The notes: a model not told the origin generated them from the sequence alone. Shown: positions 34,158 to 43,173, numbered from the stretch's first letter. The stretch is 64,000 nt of DNA from Parachlamydia sp. AcF125 (GCF_018342475.1 NZ_JAEMUD010000001.1:248001-312000); one strand, 5' to 3'. Numbers and translations: made by a program.

Positions 34158-35267
34158 TTAATTAGGGTAAATGGCGCAAATTTTTTGGTAATATTCATTT
34201 AAAGTATCATTTCGAATAGCTTGCCGCAATTTAGCCATGAAATCAAGATAAAAGGCTAAATTTTGCATGGAAACAAGTGTTAATCCTGTAATCTCATCCA
34301 CATTTAACAAGTGGCGGATGTAGGCTTTGGAAAATTGCGAAGTATAGCAATCAATCTCTGGGTCCAAAGGGGTAAAATCATCCGCGTAGCGTCCAGCTTT
34401 TATAGTGAGTTTACCTGACCATGTAAAGGCTGTCCCATTGCGCGCATTCCGCGTGGGCATCACACAGTCAAACATATCCACGCCTCGCATAACCGCTTCA
34501 ATAATATTGCGAGGCGTACCCACCCCCATCAAATAGCGAGGTTTATGGCTTGGCAAGCAAGGCACCGTATGCTCAATCATCGCATTCATAATATCGCTAG
34601 GCTCTCCCACAGCCAATCCCCCAATTGCATAGCCTTCACAGTTTAAGCTGCTTAACATTTCGGCGGACTGTCGACGCAAATCAGGATATACGCCACCTTG
34701 AACGATTCCGAAAAGATTTTGGTAAGGTTGCAGCTCAAAATCGCGGCATACTTTTGCCCAAAGGTGGGTACGATCTAAAGCCTGCTCCATCTTGCTTCTT
34801 TCACAAGGATAGGGAGAGCATTGGTCAAAGGTCATCACGATATCGGCCCCGAGCACCCTTTGAATTTGCATACTTTCAGTCGGCCCTAAAAAAAGCTGCG
34901 AGCCATCAATATGAGACTGAAAATAAACTCCTTCATTCGCTACCTGATTCAAACTGGCCAATGAAAAAACCTGAAATCCACCTGAATCAGTTAAAATGGG
35001 GCGATCCCAATTCATAAAACGGTGCAATCCCCCGGCTTTTGACATGATATCCAGGTTAGGTCGAAGCATCAAATGGTAAGTATTTCCTAAAATGATCTGC
35101 GCTCCAATATCGATGAGTTGCTGGTTGGTCAATGTTTTGACGGCTGCTCGAGTTCCTACAGGCATAAAGACGGGTGTTTCAATATCCCCATGAGCCGTCT
35201 TTAGCAACCCCAGGCGCGCTTGGCAATTAGCTTCAGTTTTATGAACAGTAAATTTAAGTGATGACAT
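34158..35267 (-). CDS. tgt: Queuine tRNA-ribosyltransferase (tRNA-guanine transglycosylase)
   Basis: Tgt exchanges guanine-34 of tRNAs with GUN anticodons for a queuosine precursor. The 369-residue TIM-barrel enzyme has PVFMPVGTRAAVKTL, LTDSGGFQVFSLA (catalytic Asp), FDQCSPYPCERSKM, GIVQGGVYPDLR, and GYAIGGLAVGEP. The zinc-site region near the C-terminus normally carries Cys-x-Cys-x2-Cys...His; here it reads EIDCYTSQFSKAYIRHLL, so only one Cys of the CxCxxC trio is retained. The loss of two zinc ligands (Tyr-Thr-Ser-Gln-Phe follow the Cys) is visible in the sequence and unusual. Confidence 0.93.
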   Translation of the reverse strand: MSSLKFTVHKTEANCQARLGLLKTAHGDIETPVFMPVGTRAAVKTLTNQQLIDIGAQIILGNTYHLMLRPNLDIMSKAGGLHRFMNWDRPILTDSGGFQVFSLASLNQVANEGVYFQSHIDGSQLFLGPTESMQIQRVLGADIVMTFDQCSPYPCERSKMEQALDRTHLWAKVCRDFELQPYQNLFGIVQGGVYPDLRRQSAEMLSSLNCEGYAIGGLAVGEPSDIMNAMIEHTVPCLPSHKPRYLMGVGTPRNIIEAVMRGVDMFDCVMPTRNARNGTAFTWSGKLTIKAGRYADDFTPLDPEIDCYTSQFSKAYIRHLLNVDEITGLTLVSMQNLAFYLDFMAKLRQAIRNDTLNEYYQKICAIYPN

Positions 35268-35452
35268 AATGGTTTCCTAATTCTCTGCTTAAGCTCTCTT
35301 CATAAAAAGAAGTATATCTTATGCTTTGTCTACTAAAAAAGAAATTTCTTTGCGATTTGTGAACCCTTCCAAATTTGGCTTTAAGAGTGAAATTTAACTT
35401 TTCCATAGAATCAGGGATTTATTTTATACTTCTTCTTTTTATGAATAGATTT

Positions 35453-36907
35453 CTATTTTTCATCTTTTGTTAATATAGCAATATTTTCGATGTGGATTGT
35501 ATGAGGAAATTGATCCACAGGCTGTACGATCTCAAGACGATACCCTTGAGAAATTAAATTCGAAATATTATCAGCTTGCGTTATCGGATTGCAAGATACA
35601 TACAAAATCTTTTTAGGATTTAACTGGATTAGTTGCTGCAAAGCGTGCGGATCTAACCCAGCCCGTGGGGGATCAACCACTACTAAATCGGGCATAGGAA
35701 AAAGGTTTTTTTCTGCAATTTTGTGTAGCTGCTCATGCACAGCTCCGCATAAAAAATATACATTTGTACAACCATTTTTAGCTGCGTTTGACTGCGCATC
35801 TAATACAGCTTCTGGGCAAATCTCAACGCCGACCACAGTTTTTGCAAGCTTTGATAAACATATACTGAATGTTCCAGTTCCACAATATAAATCGTATATC
35901 GTAAGGGGGCTAGAAATAGAGGATAATTGGAGAGCCAGCGAATAAAGTTGCTCTGCTTGACGTGTGTTCGGTTGAAAAAAGGCGGACGGGCTTATATTAA
36001 ATTCTAAAGGGATAGGCTGCTCTTTTGAATGGCTTTGAATGTAAAGTATTTCGCGGATGTGATCGGGACCATAGAGCACCATTTCGTAAAATTGGGTCGC
36101 CATCCCTTTTGCAATTTGCTGAATGCGTAAGAAGATACTTAAATGGCATTCTGGACGTTCTGGCTCAAGGCGTTGGCGAAGAATAGCCACAAAAAATTCT
36201 AAATCGCTTTTATGCAAGGCATAATCAGCATTACCTGACACTGTCAAAATGATCATTCGATCCCCTGTTCTTTGCCCTTCTCGAAGGGTTAAAGTTCTGA
36301 GGGATCCTGTATTACGATAATGATGATAAGCATCTAGCTTGGACGATTCCCACCATTCTCTAACAGCTTTTAAAGCCTCCACAAACCAGCTGTGAGTTAA
36401 GTGACATTCAGTTAGATTAAAAACTTTTCCTCGGCTTGAATCCATGATTAATCCCAAATATTTATTTTGAGACAAATCAGTGGAGAAGGAAAATTCCATT
36501 TTATTGCGAAATTGCCATGGATTCTGGCAGGGAACAATCGGCAAAAATTGAACATGGGGGGTTAGAAAAGGGGCAAATAAGGTCCGAATGTTTTGCTCTT
36601 TAATTTGCAGCTGCTTTTCGTACTCTAATTGCTGCCATCGGCATCCTCCGCAGGTCCCAAAGTGGCTACATTTGGCAGGAATGCGAGAAGGAGACGGTTT
36701 GAGCACCTCTTCAAGCTTGCCCAGTTGCTTTTTCGCTCTCCTTTTAAACTGAACTAATGCTTTAATTCGATCGCCGGGAATAGAAAAAGGCACTTCAAGG
36801 GAAAGATTGTTCTGTTCCTCATTTTTTAAAATCCCCTTTCCATTCCCCTTTTTTGAAAAATCCACAATGTCCAGTTCCCAGGATTGGGCCTGCTTGAATG
36901 CTTTCAT
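35453..36907 (-). CDS. rlmD: 23S rRNA (uracil-5-)-methyltransferase, RlmD/RumA type
   Basis: This TrmA/RumA-family AdoMet methyltransferase of 484 residues makes 5-methyluridine in RNA. An N-terminal TRAM-like OB fold (about 10-60) is followed by an iron-sulphur cluster motif, C-SHFGTCGGCRWQQL (about 80-95), with a fourth Cys in FNLTECHLTH. Methyltransferase motifs include TIYDLYCGTGTFSICL, VVDPPRAGLDPHAL and ILYVSCNP (catalytic Cys). RlmD and RlmC/RlmCD cannot be separated by eye. The ATG at 36907 was chosen; a TTG lies 21 bp upstream. Confidence 0.9.
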   Translation of the reverse strand: MKAFKQAQSWELDIVDFSKKGNGKGILKNEEQNNLSLEVPFSIPGDRIKALVQFKRRAKKQLGKLEEVLKPSPSRIPAKCSHFGTCGGCRWQQLEYEKQLQIKEQNIRTLFAPFLTPHVQFLPIVPCQNPWQFRNKMEFSFSTDLSQNKYLGLIMDSSRGKVFNLTECHLTHSWFVEALKAVREWWESSKLDAYHHYRNTGSLRTLTLREGQRTGDRMIILTVSGNADYALHKSDLEFFVAILRQRLEPERPECHLSIFLRIQQIAKGMATQFYEMVLYGPDHIREILYIQSHSKEQPIPLEFNISPSAFFQPNTRQAEQLYSLALQLSSISSPLTIYDLYCGTGTFSICLSKLAKTVVGVEICPEAVLDAQSNAAKNGCTNVYFLCGAVHEQLHKIAEKNLFPMPDLVVVDPPRAGLDPHALQQLIQLNPKKILYVSCNPITQADNISNLISQGYRLEIVQPVDQFPHTIHIENIAILTKDEK

Positions 36908-37033
36908 TCTCTTCTCTTTTTTAATCAATCGATGATTTACTGAATAAGATTAATAAAAAAAAAGAAATAAAGCAACCTTCAGTTACACGACACAGGGGGA
37001 AAATAGGCAAAAAATTTATTTTAGAAAGCCTTT

Positions 37034-37273
37034 TCAGTGAGTCAGACTATCGTAAAAATCGTCTTCTCTTTTACCGGCCCAAGAAGTATCTGTAGGACGA
37101 ACCTCCCCTTCAGACTCATAGCGTCGCAGGGCGTAAACTCTAGCAGGATAACAAGGGGAAGCAGCTTGCAATTCCTCTTCCTCTTTACAACCTACTTTGC
37201 TATCGTTTGATTCATCGCTTTGTAGAGATGCTGTGATCAACAATAAAAAAAATCCACATAGAAATTTTTTCAT
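37034..37273 (-). CDS. Small exported protein of unknown function
   Basis: The 79-residue product has a signal peptide (MKKFLCGFFLLLITASLQS) and a short acidic mature part with two Cys (about residues 29 and 41) that could form a disulphide. No family was recognised. The ATG at 37273 follows GGAGGG a few bases upstream. It is monocistronic, upstream of and on the same strand as the rRNA methyltransferase. Confidence 0.65.
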   Translation of the reverse strand: MKKFLCGFFLLLITASLQSDESNDSKVGCKEEEELQAASPCYPARVYALRRYESEGEVRPTDTSWAGKREDDFYDSLTH

Positions 37274-37285
37274 AAGCCCTCCCAA

Positions 37286-37637
37286 ATTAATAAATCACTT
37301 CATTCATAGCTATAATCGATATTTCCTTTGAATTCAAACTCAATCATCCCTTTCCATCCGCCCCTTTCCATCCGAGCAGGCAACTTTCTTACGGTTAATT
37401 ACCTAAAAACTTTAAAATAAAGTTCAAGCAAAAGGATTCAAATAAAATGGCAAAACACTTAATGTGCCCCTATTGAAAAAATATTTCCCCAAACTTTTTG
37501 TCTTTGCAGAAAAACTTTGCGCTCCCTATTCTAGCAATTTTATTAAACCCTTCACCCCTAAATACAACGAGCCAAACTCGCGTGAACTGTATGGATGCTT
37601 TTATTCTATTTTCAGGGATGGCCTTTAACTTCCGATT
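37286..37637. other. Divergent intergenic region, no gene seen
   Basis: AT-rich DNA with a short tandem echo (CCTTTCCATCCGCCCCTTTCCATCCG, about 37350-37375). It must hold promoters for the divergent genes on either side, but none was resolved. Confidence 0.4.
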
Positions 37638-38999
37638 ATGAAAAATCCATCGATAATGGAAAAATTAACTTTAATAGAGCAGCAGCATTTATTAAAAAAT
37701 TGGAACAACCTTTCTGAAGATTCTAAAAAAATACTTGCGAAGCAGATTGAAGCAATCGATATCGCTGTTTTTCACCAACAAAAAAAAGCTATTCAAAACC
37801 CTCCCCAAAGCCATTCTACCCCCCTCTCTTCTTTTCATGACTATCAAGAAGCAGGCAATCCTCTCTTAAAAGCAGAAGGGCAAGCTCTAATTGCTGAGGG
37901 GAAAGTAGGATGCCTGATTGTCGCTGGAGGGCAAGGGACACGCCTAAAGATAGATGGGCCGAAAGGGATATTCCCTATTTCCCTTATTCAACGTAAAAGC
38001 CTATTTCAGCTATTTGCGGAAAAAACTTTAGCCGCTAGCAAGCAAGGGGGAACAGCTCTTCCTCTAGCTATTATGACTTCGCCACTTAACCACCAAGAAA
38101 CCCTCCATTTTTTTGACCGTCACCACTATTTTGGCCTTTCAGCAGATCAGCTCTCTTTTTTCTCTCAAGGAATGCTTCCTTTTTTAGACGATAGAGGATC
38201 TCTTTTTCTAGAAGAAATCGACCGGATTGCTTTTGGCCCAGATGGTAACGGCATGTCTTTAGTTCATTTCTATAAAAGTGGAATTTGGGAAAAATGGCAC
38301 AATCAAGAAGTGCAGTGGGTGAACTATATTTTAATTGATAACCCTTTGGCAGACCCCTTCGATGCAGAGCTGGTCGGTTTTCATGCCGACCAAAATCTAG
38401 AAATCTCCATTAAGTGCATTCCTCGTCTGAATACTCAAGAAAAAGTGGGAATCATTGTCAAAAAAGAAGGGAAAACGGAAGTGATTGAATATACGGAAGT
38501 TCCCCCTCATGAAAGGGAAGCTCGCCTGCCAAATGGGCAGTTAAAACACCCTTGTGCCAATATCAGCCTATTTTGCTTCTCAATGGATTTTATTAAAAAA
38601 TACGTCGACACAGGCAAAACGTTGCCTTTACATGTGAATTGGAAACCTGCCAAGTGCTTGAACACGAGTGGGGAAAAGTCTCTTCCTACTTTTCAGAATG
38701 CTTGGAAGTTTGAAACCTTCATTTTTGATCTTTTGCCTGAAACTTCCCGAGTTAAGGGCCTCCTATATAGGCGGGAAGATTGCTTTGCTCCTTTAAAAAA
38801 CGACAAGGGAGAAGCAAGCCCTGAAACCGTTCGAGCTGCGCTGCTTGCTCAAGATAGAAAAATTTTGGAAAAAATTACGGGGCTACCGGCTCCTCGAGAA
38901 GCCTTCGAACTTTCACAAGATTTTCATTATCCAACCGAAGCCTTGCTCAATAAATGGGATAAACGTTGCCTAAATCGAGTTGGCTATATTGAACCTTAA
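37638..38999 (+). CDS. UDP-sugar pyrophosphorylase, eukaryote-type (UAP/UDPGP family)
   Basis: The 453-residue enzyme belongs to the UDPGP family, typified by eukaryotic UDP-GlcNAc pyrophosphorylase, not to bacterial GalU or GlmU. The uridylyl-binding loop is LIVAGGQGTRLKIDGPKGIF (about 94-113), followed by AIMTSPLNHQET, PDGNGMSLVHFY and VNYILIDNPLADP. It makes UDP-glucose or UDP-GlcNAc from UTP and the sugar-1-phosphate. Chlamydia carries a homologue annotated as UDP-glucose pyrophosphorylase. Exact sugar specificity is open. A 44-bp copy of its last codons recurs at 44102-44145. Confidence 0.87.
   Translation: MKNPSIMEKLTLIEQQHLLKNWNNLSEDSKKILAKQIEAIDIAVFHQQKKAIQNPPQSHSTPLSSFHDYQEAGNPLLKAEGQALIAEGKVGCLIVAGGQGTRLKIDGPKGIFPISLIQRKSLFQLFAEKTLAASKQGGTALPLAIMTSPLNHQETLHFFDRHHYFGLSADQLSFFSQGMLPFLDDRGSLFLEEIDRIAFGPDGNGMSLVHFYKSGIWEKWHNQEVQWVNYILIDNPLADPFDAELVGFHADQNLEISIKCIPRLNTQEKVGIIVKKEGKTEVIEYTEVPPHEREARLPNGQLKHPCANISLFCFSMDFIKKYVDTGKTLPLHVNWKPAKCLNTSGEKSLPTFQNAWKFETFIFDLLPETSRVKGLLYRREDCFAPLKNDKGEASPETVRAALLAQDRKILEKITGLPAPREAFELSQDFHYPTEALLNKWDKRCLNRVGYIEP
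38956..38999 (+). repeat. Duplication boundary copy A: 3' end of the pyrophosphorylase gene
   Basis: This 44-bp segment holds the last 14 codons and stop of the pyrophosphorylase gene. It recurs at 44102-44145 with two mismatches. Both copies lie immediately before the 3' end of a LanM-like gene. Confidence 0.93.
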
Positions 39000-39021
39000 T
39001 TGACTTCTTACTCCCCGAGCT

Positions 39022-40692
39022 TTACGCACTAGTTGACTCCTGCAAGCTTCGACTTCCAATCAAGACATCCTGATAATAAAGGCAAGACGTTTGGCTATCA
39101 TAGTAAAAAACGGGGATGTCTCTATTAAAAAAATCTACCCTAGCTTGTTCTCTTATTTGATCTAAGTTATCGTCATGAAAAGTGAATTGCTGTTTTTCGA
39201 CCGCGTCTTTCATAGCGTCTAAAAAAGCTTTCATTGTATTTTCTTGAGCGGGATCAACCCGGGGAGAAAGAGTTGTTAAAGAGGTCGTTCTCAATAAAAT
39301 AAACCGCCCTCTTTTTTCTTCTAAAGTTTGACGAATTTCTTCTATTCTTTCCTCATACACCCCCTCTTCACATTCTTCAGATATATCTATTCTTCCTAAT
39401 AAGTCTTCTACATCAATCTCTGCGAGCTTTAAGTGTTCCTCTGTAATCTCGTAGTCAAAAAGCCGGGCAAGCTCGTCCCTATCTTCTTTCTGGGAAAGCT
39501 CGTCCCTCTCTGCTTTTTCTAAAATTTCTTTTCGATAACTATCAGTAAACACAAGGCGATTTAATCCTCTCCAAGAAGGATTTCTCCCATGAGAAACATC
39601 AAAATGAAACGCTGCTCCATCAGCTGGTGAGAAAATGCCGCTTCCAGCTTTCTCGAAATCAGGAATTAAAAATACTTCTGCATCAATTAAATGAGGAGAT
39701 TTATTAGAAGTTATAATGTTTAGATAATGCAAGTCAGAGAGCCCTAACCTTTCAGCAATTTTTTCTAACACACATAATTTTTTAAAGTAAATAAGTAGCT
39801 CTTCCCGACTATCAATGGTATTATTGTCGGGTACATTTTCAAGAACTTCGCAATAGCCATAGAAACAGTCAGGTCCCCCCTCCTCATCTTCACAATCAAG
39901 CACTTTATAAGTCCCAAACCCAAAATTTTTTAATAATCCTTCCCTCTTATCACACAATAATCGCTCGGGTAACATAGAGCGAGGTTTATAAATAAGCTCT
40001 TGACCATTGCTAAAAATTAACTTAAAAGGAATTTTTCCTTTGCAGTGAGTCTCCTTTCCTAAAGCCACCATTTCTCTAAGCGTCTCGCCTCCTGCTATTC
40101 CTAAATACTCCAATTTTTCCTGTCTACTATCGATATCTACTCTTTTTTTTATTTGACTAATCAAGGATGAGAAGTTAGAGAGGATGCTTTCAATCATTTT
40201 AATCTGAGAGCTTTCTAACGCTCCTTCCATACTACTTACCTCGTATATTTTTTCGGACAAATGAGCTTTAAGGCTATTCTTGCTTTTTTCCCCTAACTGG
40301 GCGACAATCCTATTTGACAAGAGAAAAGCGTGAACTTTTTTTTCCACATACATTTTCGCTTCTCTGTCTTGTCCAGAGTTGATGTAGGCTTGAATTTTTG
40401 CAAGTTCTTTTGCAGGAAATAAAGGCTGATTTTGTTTCCTGTAGAGATAAAAAATATAAGCCCCTCCCAATAAACCTGTGGCAGTAAGCGAAGCGAGAAA
40501 AATTTTGGGATGCTCCCTAGGAATATTTTGGGCTTTCGAAAAAACAACGGTAGAAACAACTTTTACCTTTTCTATAATTGCTTGCCTAGGAAGTGTAATC
40601 AGAGAAAAATGAGGGGTTATTGCAACGGGAGAACTAAAAGAGAGAGGGCTTGAGTTGTTTATAGGCAAATTGCCTGGGATGTCTCTAGGCAT
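39022..40692 (-). CDS. Membrane-anchored LanM-type dehydratase-domain protein (DUF4135-like), copy 1
   Basis: The 556-residue protein has one predicted membrane helix (about 64-84), a helical linker, then a domain that matches the N-terminal dehydratase of class II lanthipeptide synthetases. Residues expected for Ser/Thr phosphorylation are present: Lys236 in LIYKPRSM, Asp320/His322/Asn325 in LSDLHYLNI, and Asp337/Glu339 in LIDAEVFLIP, 17 residues after Asp320 as in LanM. The elimination pair is matched by Arg463 and Thr469 in GRFILLRTT. The domain ends with FFNRDIPVFYYDS, like the LanM DIPYF segment. No LanC cyclase follows. It is divergent from the small gene at 42748. Catalytic activity and substrate are inference. 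Confidence 0.8.
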   Translation of the reverse strand: MPRDIPGNLPINNSSPLSFSSPVAITPHFSLITLPRQAIIEKVKVVSTVVFSKAQNIPREHPKIFLASLTATGLLGGAYIFYLYRKQNQPLFPAKELAKIQAYINSGQDREAKMYVEKKVHAFLLSNRIVAQLGEKSKNSLKAHLSEKIYEVSSMEGALESSQIKMIESILSNFSSLISQIKKRVDIDSRQEKLEYLGIAGGETLREMVALGKETHCKGKIPFKLIFSNGQELIYKPRSMLPERLLCDKREGLLKNFGFGTYKVLDCEDEEGGPDCFYGYCEVLENVPDNNTIDSREELLIYFKKLCVLEKIAERLGLSDLHYLNIITSNKSPHLIDAEVFLIPDFEKAGSGIFSPADGAAFHFDVSHGRNPSWRGLNRLVFTDSYRKEILEKAERDELSQKEDRDELARLFDYEITEEHLKLAEIDVEDLLGRIDISEECEEGVYEERIEEIRQTLEEKRGRFILLRTTSLTTLSPRVDPAQENTMKAFLDAMKDAVEKQQFTFHDDNLDQIREQARVDFFNRDIPVFYYDSQTSCLYYQDVLIGSRSLQESTSA

Positions 40693-41051
40693 TTTTTGAC
40701 TCCTTATGTAATTTACTAAATTTTATTTTAATTATAATTTTAAAAACTATATTTTAAAATATTTATTTATAATTAATAGATTTTACAATTATTTCTTATT
40801 GCAAGTTCGAATTTTTGCGCACCTGCCCTACCTCTTCTTTAAAATGAGTATCAACCATTCCTTGCAGGTATCTCCAACACCCCAATGCTCTCTAGTTATC
40901 TTAAGCAATTCAGAAGCACTCACATAGGCTACTGATATATAAACGACTTTCTAGGGAGGCTTTCCCTTCTGTGGAGCTCTTAAAAACCGTCTATGAAAAT
41001 TTTAATTGATATATAGTAATTGTTCTAATTGTTCTCACAAGGAGCAATACT
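40693..41051. other. Upstream region of LanM-like copy 1
   Basis: The first ~120 bp (40693-40815) match the corresponding stretch upstream of copy 2 (45800-45915), including AAAATATTTATTTA and AGATTTTAC blocks, and probably carry the promoter. The remainder, up to the IS remnant, shows nothing recognisable. Confidence 0.5.
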
Positions 41052-41197
41052 ATGAAAAATAAGAAACGACTTAGCTACCTGAGCGATTTGTCGCGCGGGA
41101 TGCCAATGGAGGAGCCTGCCCCACGATTTTCCTCAGATGGATTGTTGAAAGAACTTTTGCTTGGCTAGGAAAATTTCGACAGCTAGCCAAGGATTAA
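41052..41197 (+). mobile_element. Internally deleted IS5-family transposase remnant
   Basis: The first frame (from the ATG at 41052) gives KKRLSYLSDLS, resembling the start of IS5-type transposases. About 45 bases on, a different frame gives FLRWIVERTFAWLGKFRQLA followed by KD and a stop at 41195-41197, the conserved C-terminus of such transposases. The catalytic middle is missing. It is a short deletion derivative, unrelated in sequence to the IS5 copy at 41761. Confidence 0.65.
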
Positions 41198-41370
41198 GGG
41201 TTAATCACGGATACAAGCTTGGATATAATCTATTTGAGAATTTGTAGAATAATGTTTAAGAGATTAAGTAATTTATGCTAGTCTAGCAACAGTCTCTCAA
41301 AATCAAAATATAACATTTGTGAATGAAATTTTTCTTTCAAAAAATTTTCATTGCATTCAAAATTAGGCAC

Positions 41371-41730
41371 ATGAACTTTTTAACAGATGAAGAGAGACAA
41401 CGGCTACGTGCTCAGCATAAAAAAGAACGTGATAAGCACGTTTGCGATAGTATCAAAGCCGTACTGCTTCACGATAAGGGGTGGTCTTTCCCACAAATCG
41501 CTGAAGCTTTATTGCTCTCCGATGAAGCCATCCGAAATCATATTGAAAAATATAAAATTTCTAAAAAGTTAAAACCTCAGAATGGCGGTTCTTTGGAAAA
41601 GCTTTCCCATAAACAGTCTCGACAGCTTGAAGCCCATTTGCAAGAGCATACTTATCCTTATATCAAAACATCGTTGCATATTTTCAGAGATAAATTCAGG
41701 TCAATTGGAGCTCCTGCTGCCAATTTTTGA
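41371..41730 (+). pseudogene. IS630-family transposase, 5' fragment
   Basis: From the ATG at 41371 the frame encodes MNFLTDEERQRLRAQHKKER and a helix-turn-helix DNA-binding part (GWSFPQIAEALLLSDEAIRN), typical of the N-terminus of IS630-Tc1/mariner transposases. Homology-like sequence stops near EAHLQEHTYPYIK and the DDE catalytic domain is absent. The IS5 element starts about 30 bp after this ORF ends. Confidence 0.75.
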
Positions 41731-41760
41731 ATTTACTTCGGTTAATTGGTTCTGGATCTT

Positions 41761-42657
41761 GAGCCTATCCCGATATTCAAAAAAATTAGACCGCCGTTTA
41801 AGATATCTTTCTGATAAAGAAAGGAGACACAACATGGCAGGAAGATTTGAAGGATTGACAGATGCTCAATGGGAGATTTTAGAACCCTTTATGCCTAAGG
41901 AAAAAGTTTACGCGGGCAAGCCGCATACTCCTTGGAAGAAAGTCTGCAATACAATTTTTTGGATTTTGATTAATGGGGGCCGTTGGGCTGATGTTCCCAT
42001 TGGAGAACAATGGGGATCAAGATCTGCTTCTCATAGATGGTTAGGACTTTGGCAAAAAGATGGCACCCTTAATAAAATTTTATCAGCTCTGCTTGAAATT
42101 GCCCATTTAGAAGGAATGCTAGATTGGGATCGCCTTGCTGCGGATGTTTTTTTTTCAGCGGAGAAGGAAGAAGGGAGGAGGTGAGCTGGTTGACTATGGC
42201 TACAAGGGAAAAGGAGTCACAACCCACCTATTAGTAGATAACGAAGGAAGTTAGGTGGCATTTGAAATAACCGGTGCTAAGGGAGATGAGAGACAGCAAG
42301 TAGAAAAGTTACTTGATTCAGTGGATGGCCTGGTGGCTACATTCTCTAAAGAAATGGGCTTATTCCCCATTTTTGAAGCAGATAAAGGGTATGATTCTAG
42401 GGAGCTAAGAGAAAAGCTGCTTAAAAGAAAAATCTATCCCTTGATTCCGTATAGGAAGATAGGAAAGCAGGAAAGCTGGAAAAAGATCGCTTCATGGGTG
42501 TTAAGAAAGCGTTGGCAAGTCGAAAGAGCGATAGCTTGGCTCCAAAGGAAATTTAGAAGGCTGGTTGTCCGTTGGGAAAGAAGACTGAAATATTGGAAGG
42601 GCTTTTTAAGTTTTGGCCTTATCCTATTTTGGATCAATCGAATATCGGGATAGGCTC
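41761..42657 (+). mobile_element. IS5-family insertion sequence with intact terminal repeats
   Basis: The element is 897 bp, bounded by perfect 18-bp inverted repeats: GAGCCTATCCCGATATTC at 41761-41778 and its reverse complement at 42640-42657. It contains one broken transposase gene. A target duplication is not clear; at most TT flanks both ends. Because both ends are intact, a transposase made elsewhere in the genome could still move it. Confidence 0.9.
41834..42653 (+). pseudogene. IS5-family transposase, frameshifted and with an in-frame stop
   Basis: An AAAGGAG site precedes the ATG at 41834. The first frame gives MAGRFEGLTDAQWEILEPFM to WDRLAADVFFSAE, with the first catalytic-Asp region at its end. 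An eight-T run at about 42148 lies where the frame must change by one base. The second frame reads GGGELVDYGYKGKGVTTHLL, meets a TAG at about 42252, then continues through VAFEITGAKGDERQQVEKLL, ADKGYDSRELRE and RWQVERAIAWLQRKFRRL (catalytic Glu region). IS5 relatives can use programmed frameshifting, but the extra stop codon makes this copy inactive. Confidence 0.85.
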
Positions 42658-42747
42658 TTATTATGTTTATTTGCATTTAAATTAAATTTAAATTACAATT
42701 TACTCCCACAGAATCAAGCTAATTAATTAAACAAAGAGGAGGCAAAA

Positions 42748-43173
42748 ATGGGTGTTGATTTGTTAAAAGCAGAAATTTTCCGTGAAATTGTTGGTCCTTA
42801 TCTTGAAGAAAAAACTGTAAAAGAAAAAGCAACATCTTTAGGAATTTCAGAGATCAAGTCTCTAGAAGAAAAAAATTTATTAATTAATAGCTTAGCGCAA
42901 GAAATTCTAGCTAAAATTTCCGATTACCTTAAGAAAAAAGAGGTTTTTGAGAAATATAAACATCTTCAATACTATAACTCTTCCTCTCCTTATAAGTGGT
43001 GCGTGCTGGAACAAACAGAAAAAGCCGTGGAAACCATTTATCCTTATTCTGCCGATGAAAACCTTCTCTCTAACACCTCTTCCAAACAAACGTTAGATAA
43101 ATTATACCCTATTGGGGGTGCCCTTCTCCTTTGCAGTGCGGTAGCTATGGCTATATTTAGTAAGATGGAATAA
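42748..43173 (+). CDS. Small protein with C-terminal membrane tail, partner of LanM-like copy 1
   Basis: No known family was recognised. The 141-residue product has a charged helical N-terminal two-thirds (about 1-95, including EIFREIVGPYLEE and LGISEIKSLEEKNLLINSL). A Ser/Thr/Asn-rich stretch follows (about 101-116), then a C-terminal hydrophobic segment ending IFSKME. Its paralogue at 46396 is most alike in the N-terminal half and in the final CSAVAMAIF block. An AGAGGAGG site precedes the ATG. It is divergent from the LanM-like gene. It could be the substrate, a regulator or a membrane partner of that enzyme. Confidence 0.75.
   Translation: MGVDLLKAEIFREIVGPYLEEKTVKEKATSLGISEIKSLEEKNLLINSLAQEILAKISDYLKKKEVFEKYKHLQYYNSSSPYKWCVLEQTEKAVETIYPYSADENLLSNTSSKQTLDKLYPIGGALLLCSAVAMAIFSKME

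Noticed and set aside
41834-42653. Active two-frame IS5 transposase with programmed frameshift
   Set aside because: Besides the frame change near the eight-T run, the second frame contains a TAG, so full-length enzyme cannot be made.
42748-43173. Classical lanthipeptide precursor with a double-glycine leader cut
   Set aside because: The Gly-Gly lies inside a hydrophobic tail, is missing in the paralogue, and almost no Cys follows. A tail anchor explains the segment better.
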